Shown: positions 7,416 through 16,687, numbered from the stretch's first letter. The stretch is DNA of 47,336 nt from Rhodobacterales bacterium RIFCSPHIGHO2_02_FULL_62_130 (GCA_001828855.1 MHZT01000050.1:1-47336), one strand, 5' to 3'. Made by a program: numbers and translations. Notes: generated by a model not told the origin, from the letters alone.

Positions 7416-8864
7416 TCACACATGTTCGGGCAACCCCGCAGCCTCGGGCGCAAAGCCGTAAACCGACTTCACCTCCAGATATTCCTCAAGCCCGAACACG
7501 CCCATCGACCGGCCAATGCCTGACTGTTTATACCCCCCCATCGGCGTCAGCGAATTGGTGGCAGCGCCGTTGAAGCACACCCGACCCGCTGCAATCTGCG
7601 ACGCCACGCGGTAGCCCCGCGCGCGGTCGGTGCCAAAGACATAGCCGCCAAGCCCGAAGATGGAATCGTTGGCGATCTGCACCGCCTCGTCCTCGGTCCG
7701 GTAGGGGATCACGGCAAGAACGGGGCCAAAGATTTCCTCGGTCGCAATCGCCATGTCGGGGCGCACATCGGCAAAGACCGTGGGGCGCAGGAAATAACCG
7801 CGTTCAAAGCCTTCGGGCCGCCCAAGCCCGCCACAGACCAGCCGCGCGCCCTGATCGATGCCCGACTGGATATAGCGTTGCACGGTGGCAAACTGCCCCT
7901 CGCTGACCGCAGGCCCCATTGTGGTGGCCGGATCGCGCGGGTCACCGATGACAAAGCGCGCGGCCTCGTCGGCAAGGAAGGGCAAGACCGCCTCGACCTG
8001 ATCTTCATGCACGATCATGCGGCTGGGGGCGTGGCAGGACTGGCCGGTGTTCATGAAACACCGCTGGATATTCCAGCGCGCGGCCTTTTCCAGATCGGCA
8101 TCGGGCAGCACTACATTGGCGGACTTGCCGCCCAGTTCCAGACAGGTGCGCTTGATGCTGCGCGCCGCAGCCTCGCCCACCTTGACACCCGCACCGGTCG
8201 ATCCGGTAAAGGACACCATATCGACGCCCGGATGCGCGGCCATGGCTTCGCCCACCACCCGACCGCGCCCGATGATCAGGTTGAACACCCCCGCCGGAAC
8301 GCCCGCCTCGTGCAGAACCTTTGCCAGCAGGATGGCCGACAGGGGCGATGCATCCGACGGCTTCAGGATGGATGTGCATCCGCCAGCAATCGCATAGATC
8401 AGCTTGATGACCGAAGTCTGGATCGGCCAGTTCCACGGCGAAATCAGCGCGCAAACCCCAATCGGTTCGCGCCGGATGATGGTATCGCCCATGCGCGACT
8501 CGAAGGCATAGGATTTCAGCAGATCGCGCGCCACCTCCATATGACCCACAGGGCCGTTAACCTGTGCGGCAAAGCTGACCGGAACGCCAACCTCGCGCGC
8601 GATCACATCGGCAAACTCAGCCGCCCGCGCCTTGTAGGCGGCAATAATGCTGTCGATCAGCGCAACACGGTCCGCCACGCTGGTCTGCGAAAAGCCCACA
8701 AACGCGCGACGGGCCGCCGCAACGGCGCGGTCCACATCGGCAACCCCCGCCTGCCCGACAGAGGCAAAGGCCGCCTCGGTCGTCGGATCAATCACCGCGC
8801 GAGTCGCGTCGGTCGACGGATCAACCCATGCCCCGTCAATGTATATCTGCCCGTAATGCGTCAT
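7416..8864 (-). CDS. NAD(P)-dependent aldehyde dehydrogenase
   Basis: This is a 482-residue ALDH-superfamily enzyme of normal length. The active-site set is complete: Asn145 in PWNWP, Lys168 in LKPS, FTGSTGAG at 219-226, general base Glu243 in ELGGKS and nucleophile Cys277 in GQSC. It converts an aldehyde to the acid. An AGAAGGA ribosome binding site precedes the ATG. It follows an SDR by 27 bases and precedes LtnD, so a plausible role is oxidation of a hydroxyaldehyde (for example a tetrose or glycolaldehyde-type product) to the acid used by the Otn branch. The exact substrate is unknown. Confidence 0.9.
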   Translation of the reverse strand: MTHYGQIYIDGAWVDPSTDATRAVIDPTTEAAFASVGQAGVADVDRAVAAARRAFVGFSQTSVADRVALIDSIIAAYKARAAEFADVIAREVGVPVSFAAQVNGPVGHMEVARDLLKSYAFESRMGDTIIRREPIGVCALISPWNWPIQTSVIKLIYAIAGGCTSILKPSDASPLSAILLAKVLHEAGVPAGVFNLIIGRGRVVGEAMAAHPGVDMVSFTGSTGAGVKVGEAAARSIKRTCLELGGKSANVVLPDADLEKAARWNIQRCFMNTGQSCHAPSRMIVHEDQVEAVLPFLADEAARFVIGDPRDPATTMGPAVSEGQFATVQRYIQSGIDQGARLVCGGLGRPEGFERGYFLRPTVFADVRPDMAIATEEIFGPVLAVIPYRTEDEAVQIANDSIFGLGGYVFGTDRARGYRVASQIAAGRVCFNGAATNSLTPMGGYKQSGIGRSMGVFGLEEYLEVKSVYGFAPEAAGLPEHV

Positions 8865-8891
8865 GGTATTTCCTTCTGTCGCAAGTGCCGG

Positions 8892-9716
8892 TCAGGAACT
8901 GTGGGTATAGCCGCCGTCGCAGGCGATGGTCTGGCCGGTGATAAAGCTGGAGGCGGGTGCAGACAGGAACATCATCAGCCCCACCAGATCCGGCGGCTCC
9001 ATCCCGCGCTTGATGCATTGCTGCGCGATCTGGGTGCGCTTCAGATCCTGCGTCGGGTTCACCGCGCGGTCCACCTCGGTTGCCACCGCACCGGGGCGCA
9101 CGCAGTTGACGTTGATCCCGTCCTCGCCCAATTCGCGGGCCATGGCGTTGGTAAAGCCGATCATCGCCGATTTCGACGTGACATAATGCATGTAGTTCAT
9201 CACGCCCTTCGGCACGGCATCCGAGGCGATGTTGATGATCCGGCCCCAGCCCGCCTTGCGCATCACAGGTGCCACAGCGCGCGCGCACAGCAGCGGGCCG
9301 TTGATATTGACCCGCATCACGCGGTCCCATTCCTCCATCGGGATCAGCTCGAACTTGCGCTTTTCCAGCGAGGCGAAGATCGCCGCATTGTTGATCAACA
9401 CATCGACACGGCCAAGTTCAGCCACAACCGCCGCAATCATCGCGTTGACCGAAGCCTCGTCCGCGACATCAACCTTGACGGCCATCGCCCGCCCGCCGCG
9501 CGCCTCGATCTCGGCTTTAACCAGTGCGGCGTTGTCGATCAGCAGATCGGCCACCACCGGAATTGCCCCCGCAGCGCCGAACTGGCGGGCCAGTTCGCGC
9601 CCGATCCCCTGCCCTGCACCGGTGATCACCACCACACGGTCTTTCACGCTGAAGTCACGCGCCCATTCCGGCACGCCGGAGTCCTGCGGGGCTTTGACGT
9701 GTTGCACTTCGTTCAT
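8892..9716 (-). CDS. SDR family oxidoreductase
   Basis: This is a 274-residue classical short-chain dehydrogenase. It has an N-terminal extension of about 24 residues, then TGAGQGIG at 32-39, NNAA at 109-112 and the catalytic Ser165, Tyr178 and Lys182 (YVTSK). The C-terminus ends with the usual TGQTIACDGG. A strong GGGAGGAA ribosome binding site lies 4 bases before the ATG. It is the second gene of the long minus operon, between an HpcH/HpaI aldolase and the aldehyde dehydrogenase, so it likely oxidises a sugar or hydroxyacid intermediate. It is one of six SDRs in the window and is not a recent copy of any of the others by eye. Confidence 0.88.
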   Translation of the reverse strand: MNEVQHVKAPQDSGVPEWARDFSVKDRVVVITGAGQGIGRELARQFGAAGAIPVVADLLIDNAALVKAEIEARGGRAMAVKVDVADEASVNAMIAAVVAELGRVDVLINNAAIFASLEKRKFELIPMEEWDRVMRVNINGPLLCARAVAPVMRKAGWGRIINIASDAVPKGVMNYMHYVTSKSAMIGFTNAMARELGEDGINVNCVRPGAVATEVDRAVNPTQDLKRTQIAQQCIKRGMEPPDLVGLMMFLSAPASSFITGQTIACDGGYTHSS

Positions 9717-9780
9717 GACTTCCTCCCAAGAATGTCGTGGGCAAGGTCGGCTGGTGCGCGCGTGGCACCGGCCCCGACGC

Positions 9781-10569
9781 TCACCTGAATGTCTTTGCTG
9801 TTGCTGTTGCCGCGCTCATCAGAAAGCCGGTGTCGCTGCCCGCCGAAACATAGCTGGCCCCCAGCGCAATCATCTCTTTCGCCAGTTCAGGGCGCGAGTT
9901 CAGCCCGCCCACCCCCAGCCGCTTGCCATGCCGCCGACAGGCCGCCGCAACATGTTCGTAAGCCTCGCGCACCTGCGGATGATCCAACTGCCCCGGCACC
10001 CCTAGCGAGTTGCACAGGTCATTCGTGCCGATCAGCAGCATGTCCAGACCGTCCACCGCCGCGATATCATCGGCATTGGCCACCGCCGTCACGGATTCGA
10101 TCATCCCCGTCACAAGTGTGGCGTCGTTCATCGCCTGCATGGTTTCGGCAGCAGGGCCAACGCGGAACAGCGTGTGCGGGTTCGGTCCCAGCAGCGACCG
10201 GTTTCCCATCGGCGGGAACTTGGCCGCATCCACCAGTGCCACCGCATCGGCGCGCGTTTCCAGATGCGGCAGGATCACGCCCTGCGCGCCTGCCTCAAGC
10301 GTGCGGCCAATGTCCGCCGCGTTCAGCCCCGGCACGCGCACCAGCGGGGTGATGCCCAGCGCGGTTGCGGTCATGCAGATCTGGCTGACCGTTTCCAGCG
10401 AGAAGCTGCAGTGTTCCAGATCAATATACAGGCAATCGAAACCGGCACTTTTGGCGATGGCCGCAATCTCGACCCCGCGCATCAGCCGGACGATCATGCC
10501 GACGGCAAGACCGCCCGCCTCCATCCTTTGCTTCATCCGGTTTTCCGAAACGATCGGCGCGGTGTTCAT
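9781..10569 (-). CDS. HpcH/HpaI family aldolase
   Basis: This is a 262-residue class II pyruvate aldolase of the HpcH/HpaI fold. Conserved residues are His53 (DLEH), Arg78 (VRVP), and the metal ligands Glu158 (MIES) and Asp184 (GTNDL). Such enzymes cleave 2-keto-3-deoxy or 4-hydroxy-2-oxo acids to pyruvate plus an aldehyde; here the aldehyde could feed the downstream aldehyde dehydrogenase. The start at 10569 is preceded by GGAAG and removes an Ala-rich upstream extension. It is the first gene of the ten-gene minus operon, whose promoter region holds the shared palindrome at 10698-10712. Confidence 0.87.
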   Translation of the reverse strand: MNTAPIVSENRMKQRMEAGGLAVGMIVRLMRGVEIAAIAKSAGFDCLYIDLEHCSFSLETVSQICMTATALGITPLVRVPGLNAADIGRTLEAGAQGVILPHLETRADAVALVDAAKFPPMGNRSLLGPNPHTLFRVGPAAETMQAMNDATLVTGMIESVTAVANADDIAAVDGLDMLLIGTNDLCNSLGVPGQLDHPQVREAYEHVAAACRRHGKRLGVGGLNSRPELAKEMIALGASYVSAGSDTGFLMSAATATAKTFR

Positions 10570-10697
10570 GGGGCTTCCAGTGCCTGACAGAGTTGCGACG
10601 AACCGGCCCGATTGGGGGCGCAGTCGTGGCCTTTCCTGACTCTTGGCGGCCTTTGCCTTGCCGATCAAGCGACAGCAGGCGGCGGCGGCAGCAGCCA

Positions 10698-10712
10698 ATA
10701 ACCTAGCATTAT
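10698..10712. promoter_or_regulatory. ATAAC-N5-ATTAT palindrome, putative LysR-type operator
   Basis: The sequence ATAAC-ctagc-ATTAT lies between the divergent HpcH/HpaI operon and the bicupin gene. It matches three other sites at 15193, 21576 and 37192 in the form ATAAY-N5-RTTAT and contains the LysR box T-N11-A. It sits about 130 bases upstream of the aldolase start and 85 bases upstream of the bicupin start. The function is inferred from recurrence and position. Confidence 0.6.
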
Positions 10713-10796
10713 AGGGCCGGAATTTACCGGATATCGCTGCGGGGGCGTCCTGCCTTAACTGGCGTCAACCGCAACCAGACACAAAGGAGTTGGATC

Positions 10797-11636
10797 ATGC
10801 GTATTTCCGAAGCAGCCACATCGGACGGCGGAAATGTCGGTTCGATGCGGACAGGGACGCTGTCGCAAAAGTTCCTGTTGCAGGGCGAAGAAGGCTCGCC
10901 GAACAACTATCTGCTGAATGTGGGCCTGACCGGTTCGGGCGGCTGGGGTACTCCGCGCCACCGTCACAACTTTGATCAGATCCGCTATGTGCTGAAGGGG
11001 AAATATCCGGCCTCGCCGCACAAGATCATGGGCGAAGGCTCGGTCGCCTATTTCCCCGAAAGCGTGCATTACGGCCCGCAAGACCGCCCCGAGGGGCTTG
11101 AAATGATGGTGATCCAGTTCGGCGGGGCCAGCGGTTCGGGCTTCCTTTCGACCCCCGACCGCGAGGCCGCGAACAAACGGCTGGAAAGCAAGGGCACCTT
11201 CAAGGACGGCATCTTCACTTGGGTTGATGACAAGGGCAAGAAGCACAACATGGACGGCTCTGCCGCCTGTTTCGAAGAGGCGACCGGCCAGAAACTGGTG
11301 TTCCACCCTGCCCGTTACGATGACGTGGTGATGATGGACGCCGAGGCTTACGACTGGGCACCGACAGGCACGGCAGGGGTTTCGACCAAGCTGTTGGGCG
11401 TGTTCACCGAGCGCAACATCCAGATCCGTTTCATCAAGATCGACGCCGGTGCCACCTTTAACACCGGCACCCGCGACCAGATCGAAGTGCTGTTCTTGGG
11501 GACCGGCAGCATTACCGTTGACGGCAAGACCTATGGCGACAAGACCGGCATCGAGTTGCTGCCTGAAGACAAGCCGACGGACATCACCGCACAGGCAGAG
11601 TCGATCCTGTTCTCGGTGACGCTGCCGAAGTTCTGA
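10797..11636 (+). CDS. bicupin domain protein
   Basis: This is a 279-residue protein with two cupin barrels. The first carries the metal-binding pattern: His55 and His57 in RHRH, Gln61 in place of the usual Glu, and His91. The second, from about residue 190, has the barrel strands and a GTGSITVDG turn but lacks the His pair, so it is probably structural. A clear AAAGGAG ribosome binding site precedes the ATG. It is a single gene divergent from the threonate operon and is followed by a strong terminator. It could be a sugar-acid isomerase, dioxygenase or binding protein. The substrate is unknown. Confidence 0.8.
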   Translation: MRISEAATSDGGNVGSMRTGTLSQKFLLQGEEGSPNNYLLNVGLTGSGGWGTPRHRHNFDQIRYVLKGKYPASPHKIMGEGSVAYFPESVHYGPQDRPEGLEMMVIQFGGASGSGFLSTPDREAANKRLESKGTFKDGIFTWVDDKGKKHNMDGSAACFEEATGQKLVFHPARYDDVVMMDAEAYDWAPTGTAGVSTKLLGVFTERNIQIRFIKIDAGATFNTGTRDQIEVLFLGTGSITVDGKTYGDKTGIELLPEDKPTDITAQAESILFSVTLPKF

Positions 11637-11644
11637 CGGCGACA

Positions 11645-11675
11645 CCCCGGCGCGCGCTCCCCGCGCCGGGGCTTT
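11645..11675. terminator. strong GC-rich hairpin terminator between convergent genes
   Basis: A perfect 10-bp stem (11645-11654 with 11662-11671) with a 7-base loop is followed on the plus strand by CTTTCTC. It lies between the ends of the bicupin gene and the convergent LysR gene and can end transcription of the bicupin. The U-run is short. Confidence 0.75.
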
Positions 11676-11676
11676 C

Positions 11677-12603
11677 TCAGGGGGCGGGCGCGGTGCGTGA
11701 CAGTTCCAGCCCGACTTCCTTGACACAGGCGACCAGATCCTTGCGCGGCTGGTCCATCTCATAGCCTTCGCGGAAAAACACCGCGATGTTGCGGCTTAGG
11801 ATCGGGTCCTCGAACGGCAGGGCAACCAGACGGCCATCGGCAAATTCCGAACTGGCGGCATGGAACGGCAAAAGCGCCAGATAGTCCGATGTCGCCACAA
11901 GCGATTTCAGCAAGGACAAAGACCCGCAGACCGTCACCTGCTGAGGTGCCGCGACGTTCAGGGTTTTCATCACATATTCAAGAACCGAATGGGACCGCCG
12001 CGAGGTCGGCGAGATCCACGGATGTTTCACCAGATCATCCCAAGTCAGATTTTCCACCTCGAACAGAGGGTGGCCGGGCCGCGCAATGACGCAGCGGTTG
12101 TCGCGGAACAGCACTTGCTGGCGCAAACCGTCCAGCATGTCGAAAACCTCGGTCAGGCCGATCACAAAGTCGAAGTCCCGCCGCAGCAGACCCGTCAGCA
12201 GATCGAACTGCGCGTTTTCAACAACCTGCAAATCCCCGTCGGGATACATCGCGCGCCAGCGGCCCAAGGCCATGGGAATGACGCTGCCTGCCATGCTTGG
12301 CAGACTTCCGACGCGGATCGATTCAACCTCGCCGTTGCGGGCGTTCAGCAGGGCGCGCTTGGCAAGTTCGACTTCCTCGCGGATCAGGCGGGCATGACAG
12401 TAAAGAATCTCGCCAAAGCTGGTCGGAACGATGCCGGATGGGCCGCGTTCCATCAGATGCATCCCCATTTCTGCCTCAAGCCGATCCATCGAGGTGGACA
12501 GGGCGGGCTGCGAGACATGCAGCGTCTTGGCTGCCTTGTTCAGGCTGCCATGCTCGATCACGGTTGCGAAATAGAGCAGCTTCTTGGGGTCGATCTCGAA
12601 CAT
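11677..12603 (-). CDS. LysR family transcriptional regulator (candidate regulator of the whole region)
   Basis: This is a 308-residue LysR regulator. An N-terminal winged helix-turn-helix is visible at residues 20-45 (GSLNKAAKTLHVSQPALS), and a periplasmic-binding-like co-inducer domain follows from about residue 95. I prefer the ATG at 12603 because it gives the normal LysR N-terminus. An upstream ATG at 12714 overlaps the ALDH stop as ATGA and would add 37 residues; neither has a good Shine-Dalgarno. It is the last gene of a hydroxyacid dehydrogenase-ALDH-LysR operon whose promoter carries one of four copies of the same T-N11-A palindrome, making it the best candidate for binding them. Confidence 0.88.
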   Translation of the reverse strand: MFEIDPKKLLYFATVIEHGSLNKAAKTLHVSQPALSTSMDRLEAEMGMHLMERGPSGIVPTSFGEILYCHARLIREEVELAKRALLNARNGEVESIRVGSLPSMAGSVIPMALGRWRAMYPDGDLQVVENAQFDLLTGLLRRDFDFVIGLTEVFDMLDGLRQQVLFRDNRCVIARPGHPLFEVENLTWDDLVKHPWISPTSRRSHSVLEYVMKTLNVAAPQQVTVCGSLSLLKSLVATSDYLALLPFHAASSEFADGRLVALPFEDPILSRNIAVFFREGYEMDQPRKDLVACVKEVGLELSRTAPAP

Positions 12604-12710
12604 GTCGGCGGTGTCCTGCTCTTGCGGCAACGCGCACGCCGCAAGGGCAGAGTGTATAGGGAACGCACCGGCGGGCAAGCCCGCTGGCAGCGCCCTGTCG
12701 TCAACCGCAG

Positions 12711-14162
12711 TCATACCCGAACGCGACGCTCGGCGATGGTTTTGGCAACGGTATAGCTTTGATACATCTCGGGGCCGCCCTCGCGCCCGATCCCGCTTTC
12801 GCGGTAGCCACCGAAGGGCGCATCGGCACCGGGGCTGGTAAAGCAGTTCAGTGCTACAGACCCCACCTGCAATTCATGCGTCAGCCAGTTCGCTGTCGCC
12901 ATTTCATTGGTAAAGACGAAACCGGCCAGACCCATCTCAAGGCTGTTGCTGATCTGAAGCGCCTGTTCCATCGACTTGACCGCCATGCAGGGCGCAATCG
13001 GGCCGAAGGTTTCCTCGGTCATCACCTGCGCATCGGGCGGCACATCGGCCAGCACCGTGGGCTGGAAGAACCAGCCGCGATTGCCAAGCCGCGCGCCGCC
13101 TGTGGCCAGCCGCGCGCCACGGTCCACGGCATCTTTCACAAACGCCTCCATCGTCGCCAGACGGCGGCGATTGGCCAACGCACCCATCTGCACGCCCTCC
13201 ATAAAGCCGTCCCCCACCTTCAGCTTTTCCGCCTCATGCGTCAGGGCGGCCACGAAATCGTCATAGACGCGCTCATGGATCAGAAAGCGTGACGCGGCAG
13301 AACAGAACTGCCCCGCCATGCGGAATTTCCAATGCGCCGCCAGCCGCGCCACCTCGGCGGGATCAACGTTTTCGTCGATCAGAACGGGGGCATGACCGCC
13401 CAGCTCCATCAGCACGGGCTTCATGGTTTCAACGGCAAGGCGGCTTAGATGCTTGCCGACATGGATCGATCCGGTCAGCGTCACCAGCCGCGTGATGGGC
13501 GACAGAACCAGCGTGCGCGACACCTGATCAGAGTCGCCGAACACCACGTTCAGCACCCCCTTGGGCAGGCCTGCGTCGATAAAGCACTGCGCGAACAGGC
13601 AGGCGGTGGCGGGCGTATCCGACGACGGTTTCAGGATTATCGAACAGCCCGTCGCCAGCGAGGCGCTGATCTTGCGCGACGGCGCGCTCATCGGGACGTT
13701 CCACGGGGTAAAGGCGGCAACGGGGCCGACGGGTTCGCGGATCACATATTGCTGGATCGGCGGATCGGTCGGCACGATGCGGCCATAGATGCGGCGGATT
13801 TCCTCGGAATCCCAGTCAAGGAAGGTGGCCGAGCGTTCGATTTCGGCCCGCACCTCGGCCAAGGTGCGACCGGATTCCTGCACAAAGATCGGCGCGATTT
13901 CCTCGGCCCGCTGCCGTACCAGTGCCGCCGCCCGCCGCATCAACGCGGCCCGTTCGCTGGGCGAAGTTTTGCGCCACACCTCGAACCCGCGCGCGGATGA
14001 CGCAAGTGCTGCGTTCAGATCATCCTCGGTTGCCTTCGGCACGGTGCCGATGATCGCCTCGGTGCTAGGGTTTTCGACGTTGCACAGGGTCGGGCGGTCA
14101 TAAATCCATTCACCGTCGATCAACAGGCCGATGCGCGGATAGGAAAGGGTGGGTTCGGTCAT
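12711..14162 (-). CDS. NAD(P)-dependent aldehyde dehydrogenase
   Basis: This is a 483-residue ALDH-superfamily enzyme with a full active site: Asn155 in PWNVP, Lys178 in LKPS, Glu253 in MELGG and Cys287 in GQFC. It resembles the succinate-semialdehyde or glycolaldehyde type by length and motif spacing, but the substrate is not decided by the sequence. It lies 27 bases downstream of the D-2-hydroxyacid dehydrogenase, and its stop overlaps a possible LysR start. It is one of three aldehyde dehydrogenases in the window, which differ clearly from each other around the catalytic cysteine. Confidence 0.9.
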   Translation of the reverse strand: MTEPTLSYPRIGLLIDGEWIYDRPTLCNVENPSTEAIIGTVPKATEDDLNAALASSARGFEVWRKTSPSERAALMRRAAALVRQRAEEIAPIFVQESGRTLAEVRAEIERSATFLDWDSEEIRRIYGRIVPTDPPIQQYVIREPVGPVAAFTPWNVPMSAPSRKISASLATGCSIILKPSSDTPATACLFAQCFIDAGLPKGVLNVVFGDSDQVSRTLVLSPITRLVTLTGSIHVGKHLSRLAVETMKPVLMELGGHAPVLIDENVDPAEVARLAAHWKFRMAGQFCSAASRFLIHERVYDDFVAALTHEAEKLKVGDGFMEGVQMGALANRRRLATMEAFVKDAVDRGARLATGGARLGNRGWFFQPTVLADVPPDAQVMTEETFGPIAPCMAVKSMEQALQISNSLEMGLAGFVFTNEMATANWLTHELQVGSVALNCFTSPGADAPFGGYRESGIGREGGPEMYQSYTVAKTIAERRVRV

Positions 14163-14189
14163 AGCGGGCGTCCTTTGCAGTCGGTCTGC

Positions 14190-15098
14190 TTAAAGCGTGT
14201 CAAGAAAGGCCAAAACCTCGGCCTCGGCGAGTGTGGCGGCGCGGGCGCGTTGGCCCCAAGTCTGCGCGCCGATATGCGGGGTCAGGATGACGTTGTTCAG
14301 GGCTGAAAGGCGGGCGGGCACCTGTGGTTCGCTGTCCAGCACGTCCAGCGCGGCCCCCGCGATCCGGCCTGTTTCAAGCGCGTCAATCAGGGCAAAGGTA
14401 TCAACCAAAGTGCCGCGACCTACGTTCACCAGCCGTCCCTTTGGCCCCAATGCCGCCAGCACGTCGGAATCAATCACGCCTGCCAGATCATCGGTCCCCG
14501 GCACGGCCAGCACCAGCACATCCGATGCCGCCGCCAGCGCCTGCCAGCCATCATGCAGCGCGCCCAAACCGGCGTTCGAGGTGCGATCAAGCCCCGCGAT
14601 CTGCATCCCCGACACCCGCGCTCGCGCGGAAATCGCCTGCCCTATCCGCCCGCTTAGCCCCGCGATGCCCATGGTCATCCCGACCAGACTATCGCCCAGA
14701 TCGAACCGCTGCCCCTCCCAAGCGCCACTGCGGGCAAAGGCATCGGCGTTGCGCAGGTTGCGGCACAGCATCTGCGTCAGCGCCATCGCCAGATCGGCCA
14801 CGTCCTCGGTCACCGTCTCGGAAACCGGCCGCAGCCTGATCCCGCGCGCCGCCAATGCGCCCGAGTCAATCTTGTCCAGCCCCGCCCCTTGCGAGATGAC
14901 AAAGGCCAGATTTGGCAGCAGATCGACCATCGCCGCCGAACACCCGCGCGAGGCACTGGTCATCAGCACGCGCACCTTGGCACGCGCATCGACGGGCAAG
15001 GCAGCAATAGCCGCCGCATCGGGCGCGATCTGCCAGAACGGCTCTAGTCGTGGATAGGACATGCCCGCAAGTGCGGGAAAGGCAAGGATCGGCGGCAT
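14190..15098 (-). CDS. D-2-hydroxyacid dehydrogenase
   Basis: This is a 302-residue NAD-dependent dehydrogenase of the D-isomer family. It has GLSGRIG at 147-153, catalytic Arg228 in VGRGT, Glu257 in DSEP and His275 in TPHIG, so the active-site triad is complete. It interconverts a 2-oxoacid and a D-2-hydroxyacid such as glycerate, glyoxylate/glycolate or a sugar acid. I chose the ATG at 15098, with GGAAG upstream, over a TTG 36 bases earlier. It is the first gene of the operon with ALDH and LysR, divergent from the MmgE/PrpD gene, with a putative operator between them. Confidence 0.87.
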   Translation of the reverse strand: MPPILAFPALAGMSYPRLEPFWQIAPDAAAIAALPVDARAKVRVLMTSASRGCSAAMVDLLPNLAFVISQGAGLDKIDSGALAARGIRLRPVSETVTEDVADLAMALTQMLCRNLRNADAFARSGAWEGQRFDLGDSLVGMTMGIAGLSGRIGQAISARARVSGMQIAGLDRTSNAGLGALHDGWQALAAASDVLVLAVPGTDDLAGVIDSDVLAALGPKGRLVNVGRGTLVDTFALIDALETGRIAGAALDVLDSEPQVPARLSALNNVILTPHIGAQTWGQRARAATLAEAEVLAFLDTL

Positions 15099-15192
15099 CG
15101 GAAAGGGGCTTCCAGCTTGGGAAATCAGGGGCAAACTACTCCGCGCGCGACGGGTGGCGCAACGCGGGGCAGGACATACGCGGCCCTTTGAT

Positions 15193-15207
15193 ATAACCTT
15201 GTGTTAT
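15193..15207. promoter_or_regulatory. ATAAC-N5-GTTAT perfect palindrome, putative LysR-type operator
   Basis: ATAAC-cttgt-GTTAT is a perfect inverted repeat between the divergent hydroxyacid dehydrogenase/ALDH/LysR operon and the PrpD gene. It is the most symmetric of the four copies in the window. The spacing gives the LysR T-N11-A box. The location suggests auto-regulation of the LysR operon together with control of PrpD. Confidence 0.65.
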
Positions 15208-15289
15208 GACTGGTTGATTTCTGCTGCGGCCTTGCCCCCTGCAGCGGCTATAAGGTTGGCACCACAGAATTAAGCCAAAGGCGCAGCCC

Positions 15290-16687
15290 ATGTCTGACTC
15301 CCGCGACCCCGACACCCGTGACCTTGTTCACATCTTTGCCGACCACGCGGCGAACCTGCGCTATGACGATCTGTCCCCAAGCGCCCGCGACGCCGCCAAG
15401 CAAAGCATCCTTGACACGCTGGGCGTGATCCTTGCGGCCAGCGGGATGGAACCGGCCGTGCAGGCGGTGATCGAGATCGTGCGCGAAACGGGCGGCGCGC
15501 CCGATTGCACGCTGCTGGCCTTTGGCGGCAAGGCCCCTGCCCTGATGGCGGCCTTTGCCAATGGCGCCTTGGCTCATTGTCTGGATTATGACGACCAGAC
15601 CCCATGGGGCCAGCATTGCGCCAGCTCGATCATCCCCGCTTGCTTTGCCCTTGCTGAACGACGCGGTGGCGTGACGGGGGCAGAGCTGATCACCGCCGTT
15701 GCCATCGGTCAGGATATCTTTGCCCGCCTGCGCTGCAATGTTGGTTGGAAGAAAGACTGGAACCTGTCGACCGTGCTGGCGGTCTTTGCCGCCACGGCCG
15801 CCGCTGCCCGCGTGGCGGGGCTGCCTGCCGAAAAGATCGCGCATGCCATCGGCATCGCCTCGATGCAGTCCAGTGGCATCATGGAGATGATAGCCGGACG
15901 CGGCAGCGACCTGCGCGGCATGTATGCGGGCTTTTCGGCCAAGGGCGCGGTGCTGGCGGTCATGATGGCGGAAAAGGGGGTGACGGGTATCGACCGGATG
16001 TTCGAAGGCCAATACGGTTTTTTCAACAGCTATTTCGGCGGGCGCTATGACCGCGCGGCCATGCTGGCGGGGCTGGGCACCGACATGCTGGGCGCAGGCA
16101 CGCTGTATAAACGCTGGCCCTGCGTTGGCACGGCACATAGCCATATGAAAGCAGCCATCGACATTGTGACCGAACAGAACCTGTCGCTGGCCGAGATCGC
16201 CGAAATCCGCCTGCATGTTGGGGATTACCATGATCTGATGTGCCAGCCGCTGGCAGAGCGTCGCGCGCCTGCGACCCTTGCCGATGCCAAATTCAGCCTG
16301 CCGTTTCTGGTGTCCGTTGCCATCGTGCGCAAAGGCATGGCGGTGACGGACTTTTCCGAAACCGGCCTGCGCGATGCAGAGGTGCTTGCGGCGGGCCGCA
16401 AGATCAGCCTTGTGTCTGACCCCGCGCTGGACTGGACGCTAGAGCTTCCGGCAGGTCGGGTCGAAATCGTGGCCAACGACGGGCGGTCTTGGATGAAAAC
16501 CGGCACCGGCGTTCCGGGCAATGCCGACAACCCTATGGACTGGGAGGACGTCTGCGCCAAGTTCCGCGAATGTGCGCGTGTCGCCATCACCCCCGTCGCG
16601 GAAAGCAAGATCGCCCGTGCCATCGAACTGGCACGGGCGCTGGAAGACGTCGCGGATGCGGCAGATCTGATCCGGTCGCTGGCCTAG
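15290..16687 (+). CDS. MmgE/PrpD family protein
   Basis: This is a 465-residue member of the MmgE/PrpD (2-methylcitrate dehydratase-like) fold, with the N-terminal all-helical domain containing HCLDYDDQTPWG near residue 96 and the small C-terminal lid. Family members dehydrate, isomerise or decarboxylate tri- or dicarboxylic hydroxyacids; members in sugar-acid clusters are largely uncharacterised. A paralogue lies at 40645..42018 with the same SGMEPAV, WNLS and GSDLRG blocks. The gene is monocistronic, divergent from the LysR operon. Its TAG stop shares the four bases CTAG with the stop of the convergent SDR. Confidence 0.87.
   Translation: MSDSRDPDTRDLVHIFADHAANLRYDDLSPSARDAAKQSILDTLGVILAASGMEPAVQAVIEIVRETGGAPDCTLLAFGGKAPALMAAFANGALAHCLDYDDQTPWGQHCASSIIPACFALAERRGGVTGAELITAVAIGQDIFARLRCNVGWKKDWNLSTVLAVFAATAAAARVAGLPAEKIAHAIGIASMQSSGIMEMIAGRGSDLRGMYAGFSAKGAVLAVMMAEKGVTGIDRMFEGQYGFFNSYFGGRYDRAAMLAGLGTDMLGAGTLYKRWPCVGTAHSHMKAAIDIVTEQNLSLAEIAEIRLHVGDYHDLMCQPLAERRAPATLADAKFSLPFLVSVAIVRKGMAVTDFSETGLRDAEVLAAGRKISLVSDPALDWTLELPAGRVEIVANDGRSWMKTGTGVPGNADNPMDWEDVCAKFRECARVAITPVAESKIARAIELARALEDVADAADLIRSLA

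Noticed and set aside
7878-9788. A 636-codon open frame on the plus strand
   Set aside because: It lies opposite the ALDH and SDR genes, which have full catalytic motifs. The antisense translation is rich in His, Arg and Gln and has no domain, as expected for a shadow in GC-rich DNA.
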